64,000 bases of DNA. It comes from Blastopirellula sediminis. GTDB lineage: Bacteria; Planctomycetota; Planctomycetia; Pirellulales; Pirellulaceae. The notes below the pieces were generated by a model. That model searched no databases. It was not told the DNA's origin and was given only the letters and a program-made list of their open reading frames with translations. Position numbers and translations under genes: made by a program. The DNA is taken from contig NZ_JAJKFT010000010.1 of the NCBI RefSeq assembly GCF_020966755.1, positions 930,001 to 994,000 on the forward strand. The letters run 5' to 3'. Below, piece by piece: positions 1 through 9,471 of this stretch (its first letter is position 1; the number at the start of each line of letters is the position of its first letter).

Positions 1-25
1 GTTCGCGTCTCTGCGAGTTCCGCTC

Positions 26-703
26 TTAGTCGCTGCCGCGGGTCGACGCCGCTTCTTCACCCGAATGAACCGGCATCAGCGGGACGTCAGCAACCAGTTC
101 GCCCAACAGCCCGGTCGTTACGGCCAAATCAAACAGCCGGGACTTGGTCGAGATCTTGAGCTTGCGAAAGATGCTGGAGCGACGGAATTGCACCGTCCGC
201 AGGCTCAGCTGGATCTGGTCGGCGATCTCCTGATTCGTTCGACCGGCGATCATCAGCCGCATCACATGCGACTCTTCCTTGGTCAAGTTCTTCAGCTTTC
301 GCCGACCGGCGTCGCATTGCTCTTGCTTCTGCTGCCGAGAATAAGCGGCTCCAACGGCCGTCCGAATCGCGGCCAGCAGTTCTTCGCTGCGGCACGGCTT
401 TTTCAACACGGTCGTCGCGCCCAAATGCATCGCCTGCACGACAAGCGAAACGTCGGCGACATCGGTCAGAAAGACCGCCTCTATCGAAACCGGCAAGGTG
501 CGAACGTGTCGGAGCAGGCCGATGTGTTCAGCGTTTAGTTTTAGCAACAGGCAACCGCAGGACCCCGGTTGAAGGAGGCCGAGAAGTTGTTCGTTTCTTT
601 GGATCGAGACGAGCGGCAGCGAGATCGATTCAACCAACCGTTGAAGCGAATCTATCACCGGCATCTCGTCGTCAACGAGGTAAAGCGATGGGACGTTCGT
701 CAT
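26..703 (-). CDS. FixJ/NarL-type response regulator with degenerate receiver
   Basis: Two-domain regulator: an N-terminal receiver (roughly residues 5-115) and a C-terminal LuxR-type helix-turn-helix (about 140-205, with the T-N-Q-E-I-A and L-S-L-R-T-V-Q pattern). The acidic pocket (V-D-D-E), the conserved Thr (F-L-T) and the Lys of K-K-P are all present, but the position that normally carries the phosphoacceptor Asp (G-C-L-L-L-K-L) is Lys. Normal Asp phosphorylation should therefore be impossible, which points to constitutive or ligand/partner-controlled DNA binding. I chose the ATG at 703 because GGAAG lies 5 nt upstream; a GTG at 733 in the same frame is the alternative. No histidine kinase gene is next to it. 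The fold is confident; the target genes are unknown. Confidence 0.88.
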   Translation of the reverse strand: MTNVPSLYLVDDEMPVIDSLQRLVESISLPLVSIQRNEQLLGLLQPGSCGCLLLKLNAEHIGLLRHVRTLPVSIEAVFLTDVADVSLVVQAMHLGATTVLKKPCRSEELLAAIRTAVGAAYSRQQKQEQCDAGRRKLKNLTKEESHVMRLMIAGRTNQEIADQIQLSLRTVQFRRSSIFRKLKISTKSRLFDLAVTTGLLGELVADVPLMPVHSGEEAASTRGSD

Positions 704-1366
704 GGACTTCCAGCTACGGGCAAAATGTCTCACGCCGCGCAGTTCTCCTGCGCTGCCTTCTATGCCGATAGTGTGCTGCCCATAGCTTTGCCATCTCTAG
801 CAACGCCGCATCATGCTTCGCTACGCAAAGAAACTTTGCGAGGTGGCTTCTGACGTCCTGCTATGCCAGAAACCGAAGTCGTGACGTGCTGATTGTAGAG
901 ACGCGCGATTAATTGCGACAAGTGGAAGGTGTAATGAGACGTGTTATCGGAATGCACGACAACTATAGCATACGATTACATTGGGCAAAAACCTGAATTT
1001 CCGCACAATTCCATCCCTTACTGCGCAAACCCAGCCTTCAGGGGAGCGAGATCTGCCACAATCGCGCACGGGTTTGGCCATACGCCTTTTGCGGAAAAAC
1101 TACAAATGGACCGATTTCTCCACCGCTTTACGCGATCCCAAGTAAGTCGGATCAATTCCCCCTGCTTCTTTTTCGGCTTGCACTTCTACAGCCGTGAAGT
1201 CCAGCTTGCTCATGCACAATGCTACCAATTGTCACGCATCAAGGATGCGTTAACTAATCAACTCGGAAACCTCATCCATTGTTTCAAATTTGTTCCCCAA
1301 AAGCTCTGGACCACGAAGTTACTTTGCGAACAAATAAGCGGCGTATCAACGATAGAAAATGCGCGC
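704..1366. other. Gene-poor stretch between regulator and ilvB
   Basis: About 660 bases without a convincing gene. A 20-codon ORF at 934-996 has a GGAAGG upstream but nothing else in its favour. Longer frames here are low-quality antisense or run-on frames. The stretch is more A+T-rich than the flanking genes and probably contains the upstream region of the leftward-transcribed regulator. No repeat or RNA gene was recognised. Confidence 0.5.
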
Positions 1367-1397
1367 AAAAAAAGCTGGTCCCTGCGGACCAGCTTTT
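1367..1397 (-). terminator. Intrinsic terminator of ilvB
   Basis: Perfect 12-bp stem (arms 1370-1381 and 1386-1397) with a 4-nt loop. On the minus strand it is followed by a run of seven T (1373-1367). It sits 34 nt after the ilvB stop codon, so it very probably ends that transcript. Confidence 0.88.
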
Positions 1398-1430
1398 CAC
1401 GTTGTCGTTCGATTGCAGCGGAATGCCCGC

Positions 1431-3194
1431 TTACTCTTTGATGATGTCGTTGACCGTCATGCCCGACGGAATCATCGGCAACACTTGTTCCTGATACGGA
1501 ACCTGCACGTCCAGGACGTACGGGCCATCGTAGTTGATCATCTCTTCGAGCGCCGCTCGCAAATCGGCTTTGCGGCTGACGGTGGCGCCGCCGCAACCAA
1601 AGCCCTTGGCGATCTTCACGAAGTCGGGGTAACGTTCGGCCGCGTAACGCTCCGAGCCGTCGCCGGTCGCTTCCGGATGATCGACCGGACCGAGGTAGGT
1701 GTGAGCGCGGTTGCCGGCCATGAAGCGATCTTCCCACTGCACCACCATGCCAAGGTGCTGATTGTTGAGCAGCATCACTTTGACCGGCAGCTTTTCGCAG
1801 TAGCAGGTCGCCAGCTCTTGGATGTTCATCGTGAAGCTGCCGTCCCCTTCGATGTCGATGCAGAGGGCGTTCGGGAAAGCCGCTTGAGCTCCCATCGCCG
1901 CCGGCAGGCCGAAGCCCATCGTGCCGAGACCGCTGCTGCTGAGCCACGTGCGAGGCTTGGTGAACTTGTAGAACTGCGCGGCCCACATCTGGTGCTGACC
2001 GACGCCGACCGAGATGATCGTGTCCCGTTCTTTGCACAGGGCGTTCAGTTCCGAAATCGCGTGCTGCTGCAGAATGCCGTCAAACGACGTGTCGTACTTC
2101 AGCGGCTCGTCTTTCTTCCACTTCGCACACTGGGCGACCCATTCCGAAATGTCTTCCGGCTTCTCCACAACGTCGTTGAGCATCCGCAGCGCCGGCTTCA
2201 GGTCGCTGACGACCGGGAAGTGAGCCAGCTTGTTCTTGTTGATCTCGGACGGATCAATGTCGATGTGGATGATCTTGGCGCCCTTGGCGAATTCGGCCAG
2301 TTTGCCGGTCACGCGATCGTCAAAACGAACGCCGAGCGAGATCAACAGGTCGCAGTGCTGCACCGCGTAGTTGGCGTAGACCGTGCCGTGCATCCCCAGC
2401 ATGTCCATGCTCAGGGCGTCGTCGCCTGGATACGTCCCCAAACCCATCACCGTGGTGGTGATCGGAATACCGGTCTTGGCGACCAGTTCACGCAGTTCAT
2501 CCGACGCGCCGGAAGTGATGATCCCGCCGCCGGCGTAGATCATCGGACGCTTGGCCCGCTTGATCGCCGCCGCGATCTGCTTGATCTGTTCCGGCTTGGC
2601 GATGCGCGTTTCCAGGTTGTAGCCCGGCAGATTCATCGGGCAGTCCCAATCGGGAACGATCTGCTCCAGCTGGACATCTTTCGGAATGTCGATCAGCACC
2701 GGGCCCGGACGACCGGTCGAAGCGATGTGGAACGCTTCCTTCATGATCCGGGTCAGGTCGGCGATGTCGGTGACCAAGTAGTGATGCTTGGTGATGCCGC
2801 GACAAACTTCGACGATCGGCGTTTCCTGGAACGCGTCGGAGCCGATGACGGCTCGCGGCACCTGAGCGGTGATCGCGACCATCGGAATGCTGTCGAGCTT
2901 GGCGTCGGCGATCGCCGTCACCAGGTTCGTAGCGCCGGGACCGCTGGTCGCCATGCAGACGCCCACTTTGCCGGTCGTGCGGGCGACCCCTTGGGCGGCG
3001 AAACCGCCACCTTGTTCATGCCGCGGCAGGATCGTGCGGATCTTGTCTTTGTAGCGCGTCAGCGACTGGTGCAGCGGCATGCTGCAACCGCCCGGATAGG
3101 CGAAGATGACGTCTACGCCGTGCCGTACCAACGATTCGATCATGATGTCGGCGCCAAGCATCAGTCCCGTGTCGGTCGCGGTAGTAGCGTTCAC
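1431..3194 (-). CDS. ilvB: Acetolactate synthase large (catalytic) subunit
   Basis: Condenses two pyruvates to 2-acetolactate (or pyruvate with 2-oxobutyrate), the first common step of valine, leucine and isoleucine synthesis; thiamine-diphosphate enzyme of the cytoplasm. The 587 residues match the usual length. Visible features are the Y-P-G-G loop, the activating Glu in R-H-E-Q (Glu60), the biosynthetic-type R-F-D-D-R-V-T-G motif of the central FAD-binding domain, and the ThDP motif G-D-G-S-F...N-N at about 450-479. The start is GTG with GGAG 9 nt upstream; no ATG lies nearby upstream. A terminator follows at 1367-1397. No regulatory subunit gene (ilvN/ilvH) is adjacent, so it is presumably encoded elsewhere. 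Confidence 0.96.
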   Translation of the reverse strand: MNATTATDTGLMLGADIMIESLVRHGVDVIFAYPGGCSMPLHQSLTRYKDKIRTILPRHEQGGGFAAQGVARTTGKVGVCMATSGPGATNLVTAIADAKLDSIPMVAITAQVPRAVIGSDAFQETPIVEVCRGITKHHYLVTDIADLTRIMKEAFHIASTGRPGPVLIDIPKDVQLEQIVPDWDCPMNLPGYNLETRIAKPEQIKQIAAAIKRAKRPMIYAGGGIITSGASDELRELVAKTGIPITTTVMGLGTYPGDDALSMDMLGMHGTVYANYAVQHCDLLISLGVRFDDRVTGKLAEFAKGAKIIHIDIDPSEINKNKLAHFPVVSDLKPALRMLNDVVEKPEDISEWVAQCAKWKKDEPLKYDTSFDGILQQHAISELNALCKERDTIISVGVGQHQMWAAQFYKFTKPRTWLSSSGLGTMGFGLPAAMGAQAAFPNALCIDIEGDGSFTMNIQELATCYCEKLPVKVMLLNNQHLGMVVQWEDRFMAGNRAHTYLGPVDHPEATGDGSERYAAERYPDFVKIAKGFGCGGATVSRKADLRAALEEMINYDGPYVLDVQVPYQEQVLPMIPSGMTVNDIIKE

Positions 3195-3467
3195 CTAAAT
3201 TAACTCCGGTAGCAGTAACAGAAAGAATTGGGATCGCCCCTGGCGACCCCAGCCGTATTGATTGCAACGTATAAGGATAGGCGAGTCGCCCCTTTGGTTC
3301 AACCAATTGAACAACTTCTCGCGCCCCCCGAAATCCGGGGCAAATGGGCGCACCGCCCTTATATCGACGGGCGCACGCAGATTCTTCGCAGATAGACCAT
3401 CCGGCAGGGGTAGACCGTTTTTGCGGGAAATTAACCCATGCTTTCTGGCTTTTGGGTCAACGGCCGC

Positions 3468-4385
3468 TTATCGGTTCTTCCAATCGACGCCGCTCAGCTG
3501 TGATAGAGCCAAAAAGAGGGCCTGGGTTCCGTCTCGGCCATGCCCTTGAGCTTTCACCCCCTGATAGAGCTGCTCGGCCAGCGCCAGCCCCGGCAGCGCG
3601 ATTCCCATCCGTCGCGCTTCGGCCAGCGCGATACCCATATCCTTGACGAAATGCTCGACGAAAAAGCCAGGGTCAAAGTTATTGGCGATGATCCGCGGAG
3701 CCAGATTGGTCAGCGACCAACTGCCGGCAGCGCCCGAGCCGACCGACTTTAGGACCGTCTCCAAATCGAGTCCCGCCTTGTAGCCGTAGAGGAGCCCTTC
3801 GCAGACCGCGATCATCCCCGAGGCGATCAGCGTCTGGTTGACCATCTTGGTGTGCTGACCGGCGCCGGGTCCACCTTGGCGGACGATCGTTTTCCCCATC
3901 GCTTCCCAGCAGGGATTCAGCGCGGTAACGACCTCTTCGTCGCCGCCGATCATGATCGACAGCCGGGCTTCCTTCGCGCCGATGTCGCCCCCAGAAACCG
4001 GCGCGTCAACGCTCACGACTCCCTTTTCTGCGGCGATTTCCGCGATATGGACCGCCAACGACGGCTCGCTGGTCGTCATGTCGACGATCACGTTTCCTGC
4101 TTTCGACCCCGCCAAAACACCTTCCTCTCCCAGGATCACGTGCCGCACGTCGTGCGGAAATCCCACGATCGCGAAGACGACGTCGCTCGCTTCGGCGACC
4201 GCTTTGGGCGTATCGCCCCACTTAGCCCCTTTGCTCAGCAGCCCCTCGGCTTTCGCTTTCGTCCGGTTGTAGACCGTCGCCGAGAACCCGGCGTCGATCA
4301 GATGGCCGCACATGCTGGAGCCCATCACGCCGGTACCAATCCAGCCGATCTTCGTTTGGCCAGGAACAATCGAAATCGCGGGCAT
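3468..4385 (-). CDS. Beta-hydroxyacid dehydrogenase (3-hydroxyisobutyrate / tartronate semialdehyde reductase family)
   Basis: NAD(P)-dependent oxidoreductase of the 6-phosphogluconate dehydrogenase superfamily, 305 residues, which is the family length. The Rossmann motif G-T-G-V-M-G lies near residue 17, the substrate-binding D-A-P-V-S-G-G near 125, and the catalytic Lys in H-T-K-M-V-N-Q near 178. The F-V-K-D-M-G segment near 245 is also typical. Likely substrates are tartronate semialdehyde, 3-hydroxyisobutyrate or another short beta-hydroxyacid; the sequence alone does not separate these. ATG start at 4385 with a GAGAGA purine stretch upstream. It stands between ilvB and a chelatase gene with gaps over 80 nt, so shared function is not implied. 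Confidence 0.92.
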   Translation of the reverse strand: MPAISIVPGQTKIGWIGTGVMGSSMCGHLIDAGFSATVYNRTKAKAEGLLSKGAKWGDTPKAVAEASDVVFAIVGFPHDVRHVILGEEGVLAGSKAGNVIVDMTTSEPSLAVHIAEIAAEKGVVSVDAPVSGGDIGAKEARLSIMIGGDEEVVTALNPCWEAMGKTIVRQGGPGAGQHTKMVNQTLIASGMIAVCEGLLYGYKAGLDLETVLKSVGSGAAGSWSLTNLAPRIIANNFDPGFFVEHFVKDMGIALAEARRMGIALPGLALAEQLYQGVKAQGHGRDGTQALFLALSQLSGVDWKNR

Positions 4386-4468
4386 GATTCTCTCTCGCAG
4401 GGAAGGGTGGAAAGCGGTTTGCGGAGGCGCAACTTAAAGGATCAGCGACCGAAAGTACAGCAGCGACG

Positions 4469-4927
4469 TCACTCAAGCAGACGGCAACGCGTCTGTTCGT
4501 CACAGACCCCGCACGAAACCTCTTCGCCACGGCAGCGAGCCAGACAGACGTCGATCCGCTCGGCCATGATCTCCGCCATCTTGGTATGTAAACCAAGCGG
4601 TGCAGTCACCAGGTGCCGGACGCCGGGATGGGCAGCGGCCGCTTCGGCGGCCAGCCGCGGGATATCTTCGCTCCAATGCCGTCCCGGCGACAAGAAGTAG
4701 GGATGGACGATCACCAGGTTCGCGCCCTGAGCGACGCACTTCGCGAAAGCGGCGGCGATCGACGGTTCGGCCAATTCCATGTGGGCCGCTTCCACGATCT
4801 CGCGCCCCGTCGTTTGGCGGAAGAGCTGCACCACATCCAGCAGCAATTCGTTGCTAGCCGCGCGTCGGCTCCCATGATCGACGACAACGATGCCGATCGT
4901 TTCGTTAGGAGATGATTCGCTGTTCAA
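4469..4927 (-). CDS. CbiX-type sirohydrochlorin cobalt/iron chelatase
   Basis: Single-domain (short) chelatase of the CbiX/SirB family that inserts a metal into sirohydrochlorin during cobalamin or siroheme synthesis. Of the expected metal-binding positions, His18 in D-H-G-S-R and His84 in L-S-P-G-R-H are present, with A-H-M-E-L-A-E-P-S between them. The last 25 residues carry a cluster of Cys residues (C-L-A-R-C, then S-C-G-V-C and a final C), which suggests an extra metal or Fe-S site. The start is TTG, supported by AAGGAA 7-8 nt upstream. No other tetrapyrrole gene is nearby. The family is confident; the metal is not determined. Confidence 0.85.
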   Translation of the reverse strand: MNSESSPNETIGIVVVDHGSRRAASNELLLDVVQLFRQTTGREIVEAAHMELAEPSIAAAFAKCVAQGANLVIVHPYFLSPGRHWSEDIPRLAAEAAAAHPGVRHLVTAPLGLHTKMAEIMAERIDVCLARCRGEEVSCGVCDEQTRCRLLE

Positions 4928-5059
4928 GCGAATTTCCTTCGTCTTGTGGAGAAAAACAGAGTCACCTAGGTCCCTTTATCTTCGACGGTTACCCACATGC
5001 TGGCAACCGCCAAGGCGCCGTTGTGAAGCTACGGAAAGGGAACTATTCTGACCATAGCC

Positions 5060-6616
5060 ATGATCGATCAAATACCAACCATCCTGGGTCTCACCATCGC
5101 CGTCTTTCTGGTGATGTCGATTGGGGGAACGGCGCGGCATCTCGGCTGGCTCACCCGCGAAGCGGATGAGGGGATGCTGAAGCTCTGCATCCGCGTGTTG
5201 GTTCCCTGCCTGATCTTTCGCTCGGTCGTCGGCAATCCTGCGTTCGACAACGCCACCAATATCTTCATGCCGCCGCTGTTCGGTTTCCTCAGCGTCGCCG
5301 CCGGCACGCTGATCGCCGCTTGGATCGGACGGGTGACCGGTCGCTTTACCGGCATGCTCGACGCCAAAACCTACAGCTCGTTCGGCGTCTGCGTCGGGAT
5401 CTTCAACTACGGCTTCGTGCCGCTGCCGCTTGTCGAGAACCTGTTCGGCAAGGACGCCCTCGGCGTGTTGTTCCTGCACAACGTCGGCGTCGAACTCGCC
5501 ATTTGGACGATCTGCGTCGGTCTGGTCGCCGGCGGACTCTCCAAGGGATGGTGGAAGCATGTCGCCAATCCTCCCAGCATCACGATCGTCGTCGCCCTCG
5601 CGGTTAACTTCCTGGGATTGGGACCTTACATTCCCGAAATGATCCTCCAGGTGATGAAGACCCTCAGCACGGCGGCGATCCCGATGATGATGCTGCTGAT
5701 CGGGGCCAACTTCTTCGATCAGATCACCGGCGGCGATGCGACCAACGGCAAGAGCGAAAGCTTTTGGGGAACCGCCGGCCTGGCGGTGCTGCTCCGCTGC
5801 GGCATCTTCCCGGTCTTCTATCTGATGGCCGCCGCGATGCTGCCGATCTCGCGCGAACTGAAGCAAGTCGCCGCGATCGAAGCGGCGATGCCGGCCGCCG
5901 TCTTTCCAATTGTGCTCACGCGACTCTACGGCGGCGAGCCTCGCATCGCGCTCCGGGTAACGATCGCGACCACCGTCGTCGGGCTGGTGACGATCCCGCT
6001 CTGGATCTCGTCGGCGATCGGCGTATTGGAACTACAAGACTCGCTGATCCACGTCAGCGTCGAAAGCGACGCGTCCCCGGCCGACGCCGAACCTCCCAAG
6101 GCGGCCGATCCCAAGTCATCGCCAACGACCACTGCCGCGCCGGTAAACGAAGCGGCGACGCTCGATCCCGAAGTGGTCGAAGTTGACGCCCAGACGATCG
6201 CCGGCCTCAAGGTCAGCACCAACAACCTGAACGAGACGAACTCGCTGACCGGCAAGATCCGCCAGCTTTACAATCGCTACTTCTCCGAAAAAATCGGCGA
6301 CCTCCTGCCGAACCCTTCGCCCCGCTACGCCGTCTATCACAATTACCAGAAGCAAAGCGACGGCGACTACGCGCTGCTGGTCGGCGGCGCCGTCGAAGAG
6401 CCTCCCAGCGACAAGCTGGAAACGACGACGATCGCCCCTGGCAAATACCTGAAGTTCCAGGCCAAGGGGAAACAGCCCGAAGCGGTCATCAAAGCCTGGC
6501 GACAAATCGCGGCCTACTTCCCCCAGAGCCCGCACCGCCGAGCCTACACGACCGACTTCGAGCGTTACGACGACCAGTCGCCGGAAACGGTCGAGATTTT
6601 CGTCTCGATCGAGTAG
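5060..6616 (+). CDS. AEC-family transporter fused to a GyrI/AraC effector-binding domain
   Basis: Residues 1-330 are an auxin-efflux-carrier (AEC) type permease with about ten hydrophobic segments, including the central [11 protein letters not shown] stretch typical of the family's crossover region. Residues 335-375 form a Pro/Thr/Ala-rich linker. Residues about 375-518 match the GyrI-like small-molecule-binding (AraC effector-binding) fold: G-L-K-V at the start, N-Y-Q then G-D-Y-A-L-L-V-G in the middle, the [10 protein letters not shown] signature, [15 protein letters not shown] and a final [11 protein letters not shown] proteins normally end after the membrane part (about 300-330 residues), so the tail is an extra ligand-sensing module. 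The substrate is unknown; organic anions are typical of the family. Confidence 0.88.
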   Translation: MIDQIPTILGLTIAVFLVMSIGGTARHLGWLTREADEGMLKLCIRVLVPCLIFRSVVGNPAFDNATNIFMPPLFGFLSVAAGTLIAAWIGRVTGRFTGMLDAKTYSSFGVCVGIFNYGFVPLPLVENLFGKDALGVLFLHNVGVELAIWTICVGLVAGGLSKGWWKHVANPPSITIVVALAVNFLGLGPYIPEMILQVMKTLSTAAIPMMMLLIGANFFDQITGGDATNGKSESFWGTAGLAVLLRCGIFPVFYLMAAAMLPISRELKQVAAIEAAMPAAVFPIVLTRLYGGEPRIALRVTIATTVVGLVTIPLWISSAIGVLELQDSLIHVSVESDASPADAEPPKAADPKSSPTTTAAPVNEAATLDPEVVEVDAQTIAGLKVSTNNLNETNSLTGKIRQLYNRYFSEKIGDLLPNPSPRYAVYHNYQKQSDGDYALLVGGAVEEPPSDKLETTTIAPGKYLKFQAKGKQPEAVIKAWRQIAAYFPQSPHRRAYTTDFERYDDQSPETVEIFVSIE

Positions 6617-6705
6617 AGCAGGGGGGAACAACAAGTCCACGGCCCGAAAATTCCCCCCGCCGCTTCCCGCCGCCCCAAAGCGCGGGCTATAATCGCAAAC
6701 AACAC

Positions 6706-6779
6706 GTCCCCGTAGCTCAATTGGATAGAGTGTCGGCCTCCGAAGCCGAAGGTTAGTGGTTCGAATCCACTCGGGGATA
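6706..6779 (+). tRNA. tRNA-Arg (anticodon CCG)
   Basis: Complete cloverleaf: a 7-bp acceptor stem (6706-6712 with 6772-6778, first pair G-U), a D arm starting T-A-G-C-T-C, an anticodon stem TCGGC/GCCGA enclosing the loop C-T-C-C-G-A-A, and a T arm with G-T-T-C-G-A-A-T-C. Anticodon CCG reads the arginine codon CGG. The discriminator is A6779; CCA is not encoded. A T-rich stretch follows directly. Confidence 0.95.
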
Positions 6780-6874
6780 CTTTTTCTCTCTTGGCGGTCT
6801 GGCTCTTCCCTGACCGCATGTCATCGCCAGGCGGCACGATCACGTGCGACAGCGCCTTCTTCCGCTAATGTGAG

Positions 6875-8236
6875 CTAAGCGGCTCTCGCGGCGTCCGAAT
6901 CAATGAGCTTTGGCAAGCGCAGCGCTGGATAGCGACGGCCTAGACGACGCTCCTTGCGGATTTCGTCCAAATAGGCGTAGAAGTCGACCTGAATCGTGTG
7001 CCGAGGCGAGCTTGCGTAACGCTTTTGCAACTTGCGCGCGTAGTCGTCCATCTCCTGATCCATTACCGCTTGAGCTGGCAAGCCGCTCGCGCCTGCGAGC
7101 ATTTCGGCCACCCAGAGAGACTGCTCCTCGGCCAGCGGCATAATTGCGCCCCAGGGCTGAATCAGACCGACGAAGAAGAGGTTGTGGTAGTTGGGATGCA
7201 CCACACGCCGATAAAGACGGACCGAATTGTCGCTCGTATCGAGTAAATCCTGGCGAAGGAAGGGGAACGCAATGTCGTAGCCGGTCGCGTAAATGATCGT
7301 ATCGACCTGCTCGCGACTGCCATCCGAAAATTCGACGTGGTCGTGGTCCAGACGCGTGAGTTGCGGCTTGATGCTGATCTCACCGTGTCCAAGTTGGTTG
7401 AACAAATCGGAAGAGATCGTGGGATGCTCCTCGAGAATCCGATGCTCGGGCTGCGGCAGGCCATATCGTTTCAGCTTGCCGCGTGAAATCCGGAGCGCGG
7501 CCTCAAACAATCTTTGAAATACGCGAAACGGCAGATAACGCCACATCCAAGACGGCGCCAGGTGATCCAGCGGCTTGCCCAAAAGATACTTGGGGATGAC
7601 ATGCGCTCCGCGGCGTGTGGAAAGAAACACTCGGTCCGCCGCCCGCGATAGCTCGCAGGCAATATCGCATCCCGAGTTTCCTATGCCGACGACGACCACG
7701 CGCTGCCCCTGGTAATCGTCCGGCGTGCGGTATTCGTGCGAGTGCATAACGCGACCGCGAAACTCGCCAGCGAAGTTTGGCCAACGCGGTTTCCAATGAT
7801 GCCCATTCGCCACGATTACGGCCTGGTACCGCGTTGTGATCGAGGGGGATTCTCCCTGCCGAGTCGTTACCTCCCAGCAGCCATCGACTAGCGGCCGAAC
7901 GCTCTCAACGCGAGTTCGAAAGCGAATGTTACGGCGAATGTCAAAATGGTCGACGTAGTTTTCAAAGTACCGAAGGATGAGACTGTGGTGCGGGAAGTCG
8001 GGATAATCCGCAGGCATCGGGAAGTCGGAGAAGCACATCCGCTGCCGAGACGTGTTGATATGCAACGAGCGATAAGCTGGCGACAATCCACTGTCGTTGT
8101 CGTAACGCCACACACCGCCGACGCCCGACCCCAATTCAAAACAGTCGAAGGGAACGCCTTGCTGTTGAAGCGATTTGGCGGCCACGATTCCGGACGAGCC
8201 GGCGCCGATCACACAGACTCTCTTGAGAATACTCAT
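6875..8236 (-). CDS. Flavin-containing monooxygenase (FMO / Baeyer-Villiger type)
   Basis: FAD- and NADPH-dependent monooxygenase, about 453 residues. The FAD motif G-A-G-S-S-G is at residues 11-16 and the NADPH motif G-I-G-N-S-G near 185. A typical A-T-G-Y-D segment lies near 316. A long hydrophobic or basic insertion (S-W-M-W-R-Y-L-P-F-R) near 235 may contact membranes or lipid substrates. ATG at 8236 overlaps the stop of the upstream SDR gene as ATGA, so the two are translationally coupled and probably act on the same substrate. A longer frame to 8353 would only read into the SDR gene. The substrate cannot be inferred. Confidence 0.92.
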   Translation of the reverse strand: MSILKRVCVIGAGSSGIVAAKSLQQQGVPFDCFELGSGVGGVWRYDNDSGLSPAYRSLHINTSRQRMCFSDFPMPADYPDFPHHSLILRYFENYVDHFDIRRNIRFRTRVESVRPLVDGCWEVTTRQGESPSITTRYQAVIVANGHHWKPRWPNFAGEFRGRVMHSHEYRTPDDYQGQRVVVVGIGNSGCDIACELSRAADRVFLSTRRGAHVIPKYLLGKPLDHLAPSWMWRYLPFRVFQRLFEAALRISRGKLKRYGLPQPEHRILEEHPTISSDLFNQLGHGEISIKPQLTRLDHDHVEFSDGSREQVDTIIYATGYDIAFPFLRQDLLDTSDNSVRLYRRVVHPNYHNLFFVGLIQPWGAIMPLAEEQSLWVAEMLAGASGLPAQAVMDQEMDDYARKLQKRYASSPRHTIQVDFYAYLDEIRKERRLGRRYPALRLPKLIDSDAARAA

Positions 8237-9084
8237 GAGCGGGAATCGATTAGTTGTCTCACGGGAGCGAAAATGCGACGCTTGAAGAACTCCGGGCGGC
8301 GCAAGCGGTAGAACTGGTCGAACAAACCCGGCCAGACGCGGCGAACGAAGCAAGCCAAGCGTGCAAGCCAGCCGACGAACACCGTCCGCTGATTTCGACG
8401 GATCGCACGGATCGTCAAGGACGCCACATATTCAGAGGAGGTGCAGATCCAAGCGGGCGGCTGAGCTTCTCGGTCGGTACTGGACGTCATCGACGAAAAA
8501 AGGCCAGTGGCGACAAAGCCAGGGCAGAGCGACGTGACTCCCAATCCGCTCCGCGCGTATTCGGCTCGCAACGCTTCGCTAAAGCCGACCAGGCCAAATT
8601 TGGTCAAGTGGTATGCCGTACTTCGATTCGTCGCCAGATGTCCGTACATACTCGAAACATTGACGATGTGCGCTTCGGGTTCGGCAAGCAAATAAGGGAG
8701 CAGCAAGCGTGTGAGTTCGACGGGCGCCAACAAGTTAACGCCGAGAATTTGCTGCCACTCATCTTGGGACATCGCGTGCGTCGAGCCGTAGTAGGCGACG
8801 CCGGCGTTGTTGATCAAGATGTCGACGCCTTGCCAGTGTCGGATCAGTTGTTGTACGGCTTCCTGGATCTGCTCACGGTCACGCAAGTCGCAGATCAGAT
8901 GTAACGGCTCAGCGTCGATTCCCAGGGCCTTGGCGTCGAGTTGCTTCAACTCAACCTCGTTGTGGTCAAGCAGGGCAAGATGAACGCCCTCCCGAGCCAA
9001 TTGCATCGCGATCGAGCGTCCGATCCCGCTTGCCGCGCCGGTGACCAGGGCTCGTTTGCCATGAATACGACGCATCGACTTCAC
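8233..9084 (-). CDS. Short-chain dehydrogenase/reductase coupled to the monooxygenase
   Basis: Classical SDR, 283 residues. The cofactor motif T-G-A-A-S-G-I-G is near residue 15 and the N-N-A-G motif near 92. The catalytic Ser sits in V-N-V-S-S and the active-site Y-H-L-T-K near 158. The C-terminal 50 residues are basic and hydrophobic (W-L-A-R-L-A-C-F-V-R-R), as in membrane-associated SDRs found next to flavin monooxygenases. Start GTG at 9084; an ATG at 9075 is an alternative of similar merit. The stop overlaps the monooxygenase start by four bases. The pair suggests sequential oxidation and reduction of one lipid or ketone substrate; this is inferred from gene order. Confidence 0.92.
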   Translation of the reverse strand: MKSMRRIHGKRALVTGAASGIGRSIAMQLAREGVHLALLDHNEVELKQLDAKALGIDAEPLHLICDLRDREQIQEAVQQLIRHWQGVDILINNAGVAYYGSTHAMSQDEWQQILGVNLLAPVELTRLLLPYLLAEPEAHIVNVSSMYGHLATNRSTAYHLTKFGLVGFSEALRAEYARSGLGVTSLCPGFVATGLFSSMTSSTDREAQPPAWICTSSEYVASLTIRAIRRNQRTVFVGWLARLACFVRRVWPGLFDQFYRLRRPEFFKRRIFAPVRQLIDSRS

Positions 9085-9471
9085 CCCAACCCCACAGAGA
9101 TGCGAAAACAGTCCCGATTGCGGCGATTGTCGGGCTCAGGAGGTGAATTGATAAGCGAATTTCAGGTTTGGGTAAAGCTTAAATCGCAATCGCCGCCCTA
9201 GCTGACCCCGCCGCTGTCAGCTAGCAGAAAAAATAGGGGAAAAGGGGCAGCCGCCGAATCTGCGGGGGACATCTCGCCGTCGCGGTCTTATCGATGTTCT
9301 CTAGAATTGGTGACCGCCAGCCAGCACGCTTCGCGCCTCAACGCGGCTGTTCTGAGCGGCGGCAATGGGCTCTCGCTCCACAACGAGGGAAAGACCATGT
9401 CTAAGGCTTGTAGCGCGTTTCGAGGATGACGGATCATCCACGGGCCTTATTCGTCATTAGAAGTCGGCTTC
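9085..9471. other. Intergenic region, no gene seen
   Basis: About 390 bases between two leftward genes. It should contain the promoter of the SDR/monooxygenase pair at its left end. No ORF, RNA or repeat was recognised. Confidence 0.45.

Noticed and set aside
934-996. 20-codon ORF with GGAAGG upstream
   Set aside because: Too short and without other support; left as part of the intergenic region.
1359-3203. 614-codon plus-strand frame opposite ilvB
   Set aside because: Antisense of a clear acetolactate synthase; its protein is Arg/Asp/His-rich with no domain.
6565-6843. 92-codon minus-strand frame across the tRNA
   Set aside because: It translates the reverse of tRNA-Arg; the peptide segment is a well-known false gene product.
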